Shown here: piece by piece, positions 6,064-12,401 of the stretch
Layout of the letters: the number at the start of each line of letters is the position of its first letter
How positions within the stretch are numbered: position 1 is the first letter of the stretch
From: Ktedonobacterales bacterium
GTDB lineage: Bacteria > Chloroflexota > Ktedonobacteria > Ktedonobacterales > JACDGC01
Reading direction: 5' to 3'
Length of the DNA stretch: 12,401 bases
Assembly (NCBI GenBank): GCA_013815535.1
Contig: JACDGC010000048.1
Coordinates: forward strand, 1 to 12,401
The notes under the pieces: model-generated
What the model saw: the letters and a program-made list of their open reading frames with translations, nothing else
The model's database searches: none
Told to the model about the DNA's origin: nothing
Made by a program: the position numbers and the translations under genes

Positions 6064-9000
6064 TCAGGCTTCGCTCCCGACCGCCTCGCGCTCCTTGGTC
6101 GATATGAGGGGAAGCAGGACGCGAAGTTCGGTGAGGGCGGCGTGGGGGTCGGCGGGCAGCAAGCGCTTGGCGAGGCTGACCGTGCCGAACTCGACATGCG
6201 CCTGCCCTTTGAAGCGCTTGTAGAGGGCGATGCGGTTGGGGACCATTGGCGCACGGGCCTTGATGATCCACTCGTCGTTCTTGAAGGCCACGGAGTCGAA
6301 ACCCAGCGCCTTGGCCTCACTCTTGAGCCGCAGGATGTCGAGCAGGTTGCTCACCGCGTCGGGTGCGGGACCGAAGCGGTCGAGCATCTCGGCGGCCAGT
6401 GCCTCGACCTGCTCCATCGTCTTGGTGGCGGCGAGGCGTTGGTAGAAGTGGATTTTGAGCGTGCGATCTGGGATGTATTCGTCGGGGATGAAACCTGTCA
6501 GCGGCACATCCACCGTGACGGGCGGCTCGGGCTTGGCGAAGTTGATCTCGCCAGAGCCTTGCATATCGGCCACTTCCTCGGCGAGCAGTTGCGAATATAG
6601 CTCGAAGCCGACCGTGCTCATGAAGCCGGATTGCTCCTCGCCCAGCAGGTTGCCCGCGCCGCGAATCTCCAGATCCTTCATGGCGATGCGGAAGCCCGCG
6701 CCAAGCTCAGTCGCCTCGAAGATGGCCCGCAGGCGCTTTTCGGCGATGGGCGTCAGTTTGGTGCCTTGATGGTAGAGGAAATAGGCATACGCCTGGTGCG
6801 CGCCACGCCCGACGCGCCCGCGCAACTGGTACAACTGCGACAGGCCAAAGAAGCCCGCGTTGTTGACGATGATGGTGTTGGCATTCTGGATGTCGAGGCC
6901 ATTCTCGATGATGGTGGTGCTGACGAGCACGTTATAGGTGCCATTGGCGAAGTCCAGCATGGTGTGTTCCAGGCGGTCCTCGTTCATCTGGCCGTGGGCG
7001 ACGGCGACACGCGCCTCGGGCACCAATTCCTCGATGTGTTGGGCAAGCTGCTGGATGCCCTTGACGCGGTTATGGACGAAGAAGACTTGGCCACCGCGAT
7101 CCAGTTCGCGCAGCACGGCCTCGCGGATCAGCGCGTCCTCATTCTCGCGGATGTAGGTGCGGATGGGTAGGCGCTCTTGGGGCGGTGTCTCGATCACCGA
7201 CATGTCACGCACATTCACCAGTGCCATGTGCAACGTGCGCGGGATGGGCGTCGCCGTCAGCGTCAGCACATCGACTTCCGTGCGCAATTGCTTCAGCCTC
7301 TCTTTGTGCATCACGCCAAAGCGCTGCTCTTCGTCGATGATCATCATGCCCAGGTCGCTGAAAACGACATCAGCCGAGAGCAGGCGGTGCGTGCCGATGA
7401 GGATGTCGACCTTGCCCGTGGCCAGATCCTCGAGCACCGCTTTTTGCTCCTTGGGTGAGCGGAAGCGGCTGAGCAGCTCGACACGAACGGGGTAGCCTTT
7501 GAGCCGCTCGAAGAAGGTGTTGTAGTGTTGCAGCGCCAGCACGGTGGTGGGCACGAGCACGGCGACTTGCTTTTGATCCAGCACGGCCTTGAAGGCGGCC
7601 CGCAGGGCGACCTCGGTCTTGCCATAGCCCACGTCGCCGCAGACCAGGCGGTCCATCGGGCGGTCGCGTTCCATATCTTCCTTCACCTCAGCGATGGCGC
7701 GGGCCTGGTCGGGCGTCTCTTCATAGGGGAAGGCATCTTCCAATTCTTGCAGCCAGGGTTGTGCGCTGTCGGGCGGGAAGGCGTGGCCAGGGGTGGCGTC
7801 GCGGATGCTATAGAGGCGCAGCAGATCCTTCGCCACGTCACGTGCGCTGCTGCGGGCGCGCTCCTTGGACCGTGCCCACTCGACGCCGCCAATTTTGTTG
7901 AGCGCGGGCGCGGCCTCGCCCATGCCGATGTAGCGCGTGATGAGGTTCAGCTGGTCGGTCGGCAGATAGATGCGGTCGGTGCCAGCATAGGCCAGCAACA
8001 GATATTCGCGCTCCACGCCGTCCGTCGCCAGCTTCGCCAGCCCCTCGAAGCGCCCGATGCCGTGGTCGATGTGGACGACATAGTCGCCAATCGACAGTTC
8101 CGCCAGGAAGGTCGCTGGGGTGTTGTAGCCTTTGCGTTGCTCTTGCCGCCGCTTCGACCAGCCAAAAATCTCGGTGTCGGTGAAGACGGTGAGCGCCAGT
8201 GCGCGGCTGTGCCAGCCCTCGGTGAGGGCGGCATTGTGAACGATGGTGAGCGAGCCGGTGTCGGGCGTGTCATTCAGGGTAGGGACGGGCGCGACGCGGA
8301 TGGTGTTGTTGCCCAGCGCCTGATCGTCCGCGAAGAGTTCCGCGATGCGCCGCGCCTGGTTGGTGACAACGATGATGCGCTGGCGCTCGCTGACGCCCTT
8401 GCGGGCTTCCTGGGCAAAGGCACGCAACCGCCCGCCGAAGCTGTTCGCGGGTTGCAGGTCGGCCCCCGCCGCGTCGCCCCATTGGCTGCCCTCCGCGCCG
8501 GGCAGATCCGCCGTCAGCGAGGCGAAGTGCGCGCCGCGCCGTTTGGCCAGATTCGCCTCGATATGCTCCCACGCGATGAAGGCCGAACGCATGCCATCGG
8601 GGATGTCGCCTTCGCGCACCAGACGGTCGCGCACCGCGTTGGCCTCGTCGCCCTGCCCCAGCGCCAGGGTCGCCAGATGATCCGGGCCATCCAACAGGAT
8701 GATGCCATCGGCGGGCAGATAGTCCAACACGCTGGCGGTGCGATGCAAATAGGGCAGATAGAGCGCGATATCCTCGAAGCTCGCCTGTTGGCGCAGGGCG
8801 TCCAGATCGCGTGCCCAGCGCTCGGCGGCATCGGGGTGCACGGAGTGGATATCGATCTGGCCCAGTTCACGGGCGGCGTCGGGGCCGCGCGCGGGCAGCG
8901 CCTCGCGGGCGGGGGGAATCAGCAACGTCTCGATGGGGTTGAGGCTGCGTTGCGACTCGATGTCGAAGCTGCGCAGCGACTCGATGGTGTCCCCAAAGAA

Positions 9001-9681
9001 CTCGATGCGCACGGGGCGAGGCCGCGTCGGCGCGAAGAGATCGATGATGCCGCCACGATGGCTGATCTGCCCTGGTTCCTCGACTTCCGCGACGGATTCA
9101 TAGCCCAACTCGGCCAACCGCGCCAACAGCGTCGCGTAGTCTACCTGCCCACCAGCTTGCAGCGCCACGGTCGCCCGCGCGAACTCCTCGGGCGGCATCA
9201 CCGGCTGGGTGAGCGCGCGAATGGAGGTGGCGATGACCAAAGCGGATAGGGTCTTTTCTGGCTCCCCTGTGCTCTCGTCGCGCTTTTTCGTGCGTGCTTC
9301 GATGATGGCGAGCAGCGCCGACATGCGCGCCCGCAAGGTTTCGGCATTGGTGAAAAGCCGTTCCAGCGGCATGGCCTCGCGGTCGAGCAAGGGCATCGCC
9401 TGGGGCGCATCCGTGTCGGGGCGGTCGCCCAAGATGGCCGCCATGGCGCCCGCGAAGGCTTGCGCCCGTTTTTCGTCGGTGGTGACGACCAACACGGGGC
9501 GGCTCGTCGCGGCTGCCAATGCCGCCGCCAAATAGGGTTTCGCTGCGTCGGCCACGCCACGCAGGCCGAAGGTCAACGGTGTCGCTTCTTCGCCAGCCTT
9601 GGCCGTGCGGCTCAAGCGATCGCGCAGCCGCTCCATCTCGGGCCGCTTCGTCAAAATGGGGAGGAGTCCGCGCACGCTCAT
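6064..9681 (-). CDS. mfd: Transcription-repair coupling factor Mfd
   Basis: Mfd is the ATP-driven DNA translocase that removes RNA polymerase stalled at lesions and recruits UvrA for nucleotide excision repair. The protein has 1205 residues, slightly longer than E. coli Mfd. The UvrB-like N-terminal module is visible around residues 205-250 (GGIIDLFAP, RIEFFGDTIESL). The RNA-polymerase-interacting, CarD-like domain begins near 530 (IGDYVVHIDHGIGRFEGL). The RecG-like motor has Walker A GDVGYGKTE with K688, motif II DEEQ at 783-786, and motif III TATPIPRT near 810-817, followed by the second RecA lobe (QLRGRVGR). The C-terminal D7 domain starts near 1060 (PLTGFIPDEYIPD). All modules are present and unbroken. 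The ATG at 9681 begins with the usual Mfd N-terminus (GLLPIL...RPEMERL). Its ribosome binding site is poor (GAG-type only). It is divergent from the threonine aldolase-family gene and upstream of, but probably separately promoted from, the HNH cassette. Confidence 0.98.
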   Translation of the reverse strand: MSVRGLLPILTKRPEMERLRDRLSRTAKAGEEATPLTFGLRGVADAAKPYLAAALAAATSRPVLVVTTDEKRAQAFAGAMAAILGDRPDTDAPQAMPLLDREAMPLERLFTNAETLRARMSALLAIIEARTKKRDESTGEPEKTLSALVIATSIRALTQPVMPPEEFARATVALQAGGQVDYATLLARLAELGYESVAEVEEPGQISHRGGIIDLFAPTRPRPVRIEFFGDTIESLRSFDIESQRSLNPIETLLIPPAREALPARGPDAARELGQIDIHSVHPDAAERWARDLDALRQQASFEDIALYLPYLHRTASVLDYLPADGIILLDGPDHLATLALGQGDEANAVRDRLVREGDIPDGMRSAFIAWEHIEANLAKRRGAHFASLTADLPGAEGSQWGDAAGADLQPANSFGGRLRAFAQEARKGVSERQRIIVVTNQARRIAELFADDQALGNNTIRVAPVPTLNDTPDTGSLTIVHNAALTEGWHSRALALTVFTDTEIFGWSKRRQEQRKGYNTPATFLAELSIGDYVVHIDHGIGRFEGLAKLATDGVEREYLLLAYAGTDRIYLPTDQLNLITRYIGMGEAAPALNKIGGVEWARSKERARSSARDVAKDLLRLYSIRDATPGHAFPPDSAQPWLQELEDAFPYEETPDQARAIAEVKEDMERDRPMDRLVCGDVGYGKTEVALRAAFKAVLDQKQVAVLVPTTVLALQHYNTFFERLKGYPVRVELLSRFRSPKEQKAVLEDLATGKVDILIGTHRLLSADVVFSDLGMMIIDEEQRFGVMHKERLKQLRTEVDVLTLTATPIPRTLHMALVNVRDMSVIETPPQERLPIRTYIRENEDALIREAVLRELDRGGQVFFVHNRVKGIQQLAQHIEELVPEARVAVAHGQMNEDRLEHTMLDFANGTYNVLVSTTIIENGLDIQNANTIIVNNAGFFGLSQLYQLRGRVGRGAHQAYAYFLYHQGTKLTPIAEKRLRAIFEATELGAGFRIAMKDLEIRGAGNLLGEEQSGFMSTVGFELYSQLLAEEVADMQGSGEINFAKPEPPVTVDVPLTGFIPDEYIPDRTLKIHFYQRLAATKTMEQVEALAAEMLDRFGPAPDAVSNLLDILRLKSEAKALGFDSVAFKNDEWIIKARAPMVPNRIALYKRFKGQAHVEFGTVSLAKRLLPADPHAALTELRVLLPLISTKEREAVGSEA

Positions 9682-9734
9682 AAATGCTATCTCAACTCAC
9701 AGAGGGAGGATTTTGGCTCCTGTACTTCACATTG

Positions 9735-9743
9735 ATCATAGCA
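9735..9743 (-). promoter_or_regulatory. Putative mfd promoter (extended -10)
   Basis: On the minus strand TGCTATGAT lies at 9743-9735, a TG-n-TATGAT extended -10 with five of six matches to TATAAT. No recognisable -35 hexamer stands 17 bases upstream. Transcription would begin near 9728, giving a leader of about 47 bases to the mfd ATG. Confidence 0.4.
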
Positions 9744-9777
9744 CAGGGAAGGGGTGTATGGGGTGGGAGACGCGACG

Positions 9778-9811
9778 ATGGCACAACCGTGGCATTGTGC
9801 TATAGTAATGC
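9778..9811 (+). promoter_or_regulatory. Putative promoter of the threonine aldolase-family gene with inverted repeat
   Basis: ATGGCA at 9778-9783 (four of six matches to TTGACA) and TATAGT at 9801-9806 (five of six to TATAAT) are separated by 17 bases. TG at 9798-9799 adds an extended -10. A short inverted repeat, GCATT (9792-9796) and AATGC (9807-9811), brackets the -10 box and could be an operator, although five-base arms may be chance. It faces away from the mfd promoter, about 35 bases from it. Confidence 0.5.
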
Positions 9812-9884
9812 GGAAATCAGGCGACAGACACGACGCGCCTTCCATGCTTGAGCTCCGGTGCTGTGAGGAAAGGAACAGGTTGAT

Positions 9885-10979
9885 ATGGATACCAGTGAGA
9901 TTGATCAGGTGCGGAACGAGAGCTCGCGCTTCCTCATGGGCCATCATCGCAAACGCCCACACCAGATGCTCACTGAAATTGCCGCCAGCATTGCACCAGA
10001 CGCAACGAGTGATGCCTATGGCCAAGGCCAACTCATCACTGATTTCGAGCAAGAGATAGCAACGCTTTTGGGCAAAGAGGCAGCGGTTTTCATGCCGAGC
10101 GGCACCATGGCCCAGCAGATCGCGCTGCGCATCTGGGCGGGACGCACGGGCAAGCATCGTGTCGCGTTTCATCCCACGTGCCATCTGGAACTCTTCGAGC
10201 AGCAAGGTTACCGCGAATTGCATCATCTGCAAGGCGTATTGGTGGGGAATCCCGCGCACATGATGACCTTGGCCGACCTGCAAGCCATCAACCAACCCCT
10301 CGCGGCCCTGCTGATCGAACTGCCGCAGCGTGAGATCGGCGGACAACTGCCCACCTGGGAAGACCTCACCGCCATGACGGACTGGGCACGCGCCCAGGGG
10401 CTGCACCTGCATCTCGATGGCGCGCGTTTGTGGCAGTGCCACGCTTTCTATCAGCGTAGCTACGCTGAAATCGCGGGGCTGTTCGAGAGCGTCTATGTGT
10501 CCTTTTATAAGGATCTCGGGGGTATCGCCGGGGCCGTGCTCGCTGGCCCCAAAGACTTCATCGCGGAAGCGCGGGTGTGGCAGCGCCGCCATGGCGGCAA
10601 CCTCTATCAGTTGTATCCTTTTGTGCTGGCCGCAAAGATGGGGCTGCACCAGCATCTGCCCCACATGGATACCTATGTGGCGAAAACGCAAGCGATCGCG
10701 GCAGCGCTCACCACCGCCCAGTTGCCCCACCTCGCCATCGTTCCCAATCCGCCCCAGACCAACATGATGCACGTCTTTCTGCGTGGCGAACGCGAGGCCA
10801 TCATGCAGGCGGCGCTGGAAGCCTCGCGCACGAGTGGCATCTTCATGGTGCCTGGGCTGCAATCCACGCGGCTGCCCGATCAGTTCGCGTTTGAGTGGAC
10901 GGTGGGGGCAGCCACGCTGGACGTCACTGATGAAGAAATCGTCGGGTTCTTTCGCGCCATCTTTGCCCAGACAACGTAA
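9885..10979 (+). CDS. PLP-dependent threonine aldolase / beta-eliminating lyase family protein
   Basis: This 364-residue fold-type I PLP enzyme belongs to the family of low-specificity threonine aldolases (COG2008, beta-eliminating lyase). YGQGQLITDFEQEIATLLG and VFMPSGTMAQQIALR are the N-terminal cofactor-phosphate region. HLDGARLW holds D178, expected to pair with the pyridine nitrogen. YVSFYKDLGGIAGAVLAG holds K209, the expected Schiff-base lysine. True threonine aldolases usually read S-x-S-K-G-L-G here. The FYKDLGG form belongs to a side branch often labelled only 'beta-eliminating lyase-related', so the reaction (threonine to glycine plus acetaldehyde, or another retro-aldol or elimination reaction) is uncertain. 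The ATG follows a good AGGAAAGGA ribosome binding site (9866-9874) and a second AGGT close to the start. A ThiF/MoeB-like gene starts 78 bases downstream on the same strand and may be co-transcribed. The protein is complete and cytosolic. Confidence 0.88.
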   Translation: MDTSEIDQVRNESSRFLMGHHRKRPHQMLTEIAASIAPDATSDAYGQGQLITDFEQEIATLLGKEAAVFMPSGTMAQQIALRIWAGRTGKHRVAFHPTCHLELFEQQGYRELHHLQGVLVGNPAHMMTLADLQAINQPLAALLIELPQREIGGQLPTWEDLTAMTDWARAQGLHLHLDGARLWQCHAFYQRSYAEIAGLFESVYVSFYKDLGGIAGAVLAGPKDFIAEARVWQRRHGGNLYQLYPFVLAAKMGLHQHLPHMDTYVAKTQAIAAALTTAQLPHLAIVPNPPQTNMMHVFLRGEREAIMQAALEASRTSGIFMVPGLQSTRLPDQFAFEWTVGAATLDVTDEEIVGFFRAIFAQTT

Positions 10980-11057
10980 CTCGCCAAGCATCTCGCGAAA
11001 GCTGAACCACTGGCATCCCCTATGCGGAAACTTACGCCAGAAGGTGAGGTGACAGCG

Positions 11058-12125
11058 ATGGCAATGCAATCGGATGGACGCATGATGCGCTATGCGCGAC
11101 AGCGGGTCTTCGCGCCGATTGGCGGGGCGGGGCAGGAGCGGCTGGCGGCGGCACGCGTGGCGGTGGTCGGCTGTGGCGCACTGGGCACTCATCTGGCCGA
11201 CATGCTGGCGCGGGCAGGCGTGGGGCACCTCATCCTCATCGACCGCGACGTGGTGGAATGGAGCAATCTGCAACGCCAGATGCTTTTCGACGAGGCGGAT
11301 GCCGACGCGGGGACGCCCAAAGCCAGCGCGGCGGCCAACCGGCTGCGCATGGTGAACGCGGATATTACCATCGAGCCCCGTGTGCTGGATCTGGATGCCG
11401 AAGCGGCCCGCGAACTGGTGGGCGAGGTCGATCTGGTGTTGGATGGCTCAGATGCCTTCGAGACGCGCTATCTCATCAATGATGCGTGTGTGGAGGCGGG
11501 GATTCCCTGGATCTATAGCGCGGTGGTGGGAGCTGAGGGGATGACGCTCAACTGCCACGCGCCCTTGGTCGATGGCACGCGCACTCCCTGTCTGCGCTGT
11601 GTCTGGCCAGACCCGCTGCCGCCGGGCAGCGCCGCCACCTGCGACACCGTGGGCGTGCTCAACGGTGCGGTGAGCATGGTGACGGGCATGGCCGCGACCG
11701 AAGCACTGAAAATCTTGCTGGGCAGCGCAGCCATCAGCCCCGAACTGCGCAGCTTCGATCAATGGGCAGGCACGTATGAAGCCATTGCTTTGCCACGGGA
11801 CCCCGACTGCCCCACCTGCGCACGTGGGGAATATGACTGGCTGGATGGCGCGGCGCTGGGCGATGCCGCGCGCCTGTGCGGCCAGGACACCATCCAGATT
11901 CGCCCGGAACGCTTGGCGGGCACACGACTGCCCGCGATTGACTTGGCGGCTGTCGCGGGGCGGTGGCGCGACGCAGGCACGGTGCAACAGGGTGGGGATG
12001 CCTTCGTGCGTCTGCGCGTCGCGCCCTTTGACCTGACCCTCTTCAGCGATGGGCGCGCACTCATCCGAGGGACCTCCGACCCAGCCACCGCTCGGTCACT
12101 CTATGCCCGCTATGTGGGGATGTGA
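11058..12125 (+). CDS. ThiF/MoeB-family E1-like adenylyltransferase
   Basis: This 355-residue E1-like enzyme should use ATP to adenylate the C-terminal glycine of a ubiquitin-fold sulfur carrier (ThiS or MoaD type) for thiamin, molybdopterin or related sulfur transfer. GCGALGTH (38-45) is the nucleotide-binding loop. D62/D64 and SNLQRQMLF (69-77) form the ATP/Mg site, and DGSDAFETRYLIND follows at 129-142. Four cysteines (C178, C181, C251, C254) make the zinc site. C195 in TCDTVGVLNG is the conserved catalytic cysteine position. From about residue 265 a C-terminal alpha/beta extension replaces the rhodanese domain of MoeBR-type enzymes. It resembles the tail seen on ThiF-like proteins of related phyla. 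The frame opens upstream at 11022, but the ATG at 11058 has AAGGTGAGGT (11041-11050) seven bases before it. No carrier protein gene is nearby, so ThiF and MoeB roles cannot be told apart. Confidence 0.9.
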   Translation: MAMQSDGRMMRYARQRVFAPIGGAGQERLAAARVAVVGCGALGTHLADMLARAGVGHLILIDRDVVEWSNLQRQMLFDEADADAGTPKASAAANRLRMVNADITIEPRVLDLDAEAARELVGEVDLVLDGSDAFETRYLINDACVEAGIPWIYSAVVGAEGMTLNCHAPLVDGTRTPCLRCVWPDPLPPGSAATCDTVGVLNGAVSMVTGMAATEALKILLGSAAISPELRSFDQWAGTYEAIALPRDPDCPTCARGEYDWLDGAALGDAARLCGQDTIQIRPERLAGTRLPAIDLAAVAGRWRDAGTVQQGGDAFVRLRVAPFDLTLFSDGRALIRGTSDPATARSLYARYVGM

Positions 12126-12167
12126 CTTTCGGCCTCCCACAAAGGTCCTAATTGCCTTCTGTAGCGC

Positions 12168-12185
12168 GTATGATATGTGTCATAC
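12168..12185. promoter_or_regulatory. Inverted repeat overlapping a possible -10 box, upstream of the M42 peptidase gene
   Basis: GTATGA (12168-12173) and TCATAC (12180-12185) form a perfect six-base inverted repeat with a six-base spacer. It lies 37 bases before the peptidase start. TATGAT (12169-12174) inside it matches a -10 box at five of six positions. CATACT after TG-n (12178-12186) is an alternative extended -10. TTGCCT at 12152-12157 resembles a -35 but is not at a good distance from either. It could be a repressor site over a promoter, or chance. Confidence 0.35.
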
Positions 12186-12222
12186 TAATCGGAAATACGC
12201 ACGGATGGAAGGGTGATTGGTT

Positions 12223-12401
12223 ATGGCAAAAAAAGGCGAAGGCAAGAAGGAGCGCACAGCACTCCTCAACAGCACGACGAATGGCCACACGGCGGTGGCC
12301 GCCCCCAAAAGCGATCTGGCCGAAAAACTGAATCTGGCCTTGCTGAAGCGCCTCACTGAAACGCCTGGCACATCGGGCCGCGAAGAGCAGGTCCGCGCGC
12401 T
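12223..12401 (+). CDS. M42-family aminopeptidase, N-terminal fragment (runs off window)
   Basis: An ATG at 12223, preceded by GGAAGG at 12207-12212, opens a frame that continues past the window end, leaving about 59 residues visible. The first 35 or so are a Lys/Thr/Ala-rich, probably flexible extension (MAKKGEGKKER...). Then comes LALLKRLTETPGTSGREEQVRA, which closely matches the start of M42 glutamyl aminopeptidases/deblocking peptidases, whose N-termini read LL+xL(T/S)xxPGxSGxEExVR. M42 enzymes are dinuclear-metal, self-compartmentalising cytosolic aminopeptidases. The metal ligands lie downstream of the window, so the assignment rests on this one conserved segment. M18 or M20-like peptidases are less likely because the PGxSGxEE pattern is characteristic of M42. 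The unusual basic leader may mean a later start in the true protein, but no internal ATG is visible here. Confidence 0.65.
   Translation, partial: MAKKGEGKKERTALLNSTTNGHTAVAAPKSDLAEKLNLALLKRLTETPGTSGREEQVRA

Noticed and set aside
5747..6223. 158-residue plus-strand open frame across the small gene and the end of mfd
   Set aside because: It is antisense to two genes with recognised motifs and its own translation has no domain or ribosome binding site support.
7525..9249. 574-residue open frame on the plus strand inside mfd
   Set aside because: It lies wholly antisense to intact mfd, whose motifs are complete through the region. The translation has no recognisable domain.
9687..11273. 528-residue open frame on the minus strand opposite the PLP enzyme and the start of the ThiF-like gene
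   Set aside because: It is a shadow of two well-recognised plus-strand genes in GC-rich DNA. Its translation shows no family motif and is His/Arg/Gln-rich as expected for antisense, and it would run through the divergent promoter region.

Overview
The window is a GC-rich bacterial chromosome segment carrying housekeeping and metabolic genes, interrupted by one small, more AT-rich accessory block. No rRNA, tRNA, CRISPR array or insertion sequence was seen. The gene set resembles filamentous Chloroflexota genomes: a cytoplasmic GH38 mannosidase, a two-helix membrane protein with a double zinc ribbon, Mfd, and a small protein/HNH pair that recurs in Cyanobacteria and Chloroflexota. This assignment is inference from remembered family distributions. 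No taxonomic marker gene is present.

Layout, left to right. (1) 1-474 (+): the 3' end of an Arg/Pro/Asp/Glu-rich, probably disordered protein. (2) 582-3485 (+): a GH38 alpha-mannosidase close in motifs to the MngB type. (3) 3585-4088 (+): a small membrane-anchored zinc-ribbon protein behind a good sigma70-type promoter. (4) 4210-6023 (-): the accessory block. In transcription order it holds a small helical protein (6023-5760), an HNH endonuclease overlapping it by ATGA (5763-5347), a broken second copy of the small gene (5311-5071), and a bacterial-type poly(ADP-ribose) glycohydrolase (5055-4210). (5) 6064-9681 (-): full-length mfd. (6) A 203-base divergent promoter region. (7) 9885-10979 (+): a PLP enzyme of the threonine aldolase/beta-eliminating lyase family, followed 78 bases later by a ThiF/MoeB-type E1-like adenylyltransferase (11058-12125). 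(8) 12223 to the window end (+): the start of an M42-family aminopeptidase.

The most interesting part is the accessory block. The small gene upstream of the HNH nuclease has a second, decayed copy directly upstream of the PARG gene. That copy aligns over its full length but carries one frameshift and two in-frame TAG stops. The block therefore reads as two consecutive 'small gene + effector' cassettes: one intact with an HNH nuclease, and one with a dead first gene and an intact ADP-ribose-cleaving enzyme. A perfect extended -10 box lies across the end of mfd and supplies the intact cassette with its own promoter. A defence or toxin-antitoxin-like role is possible but is inference only.
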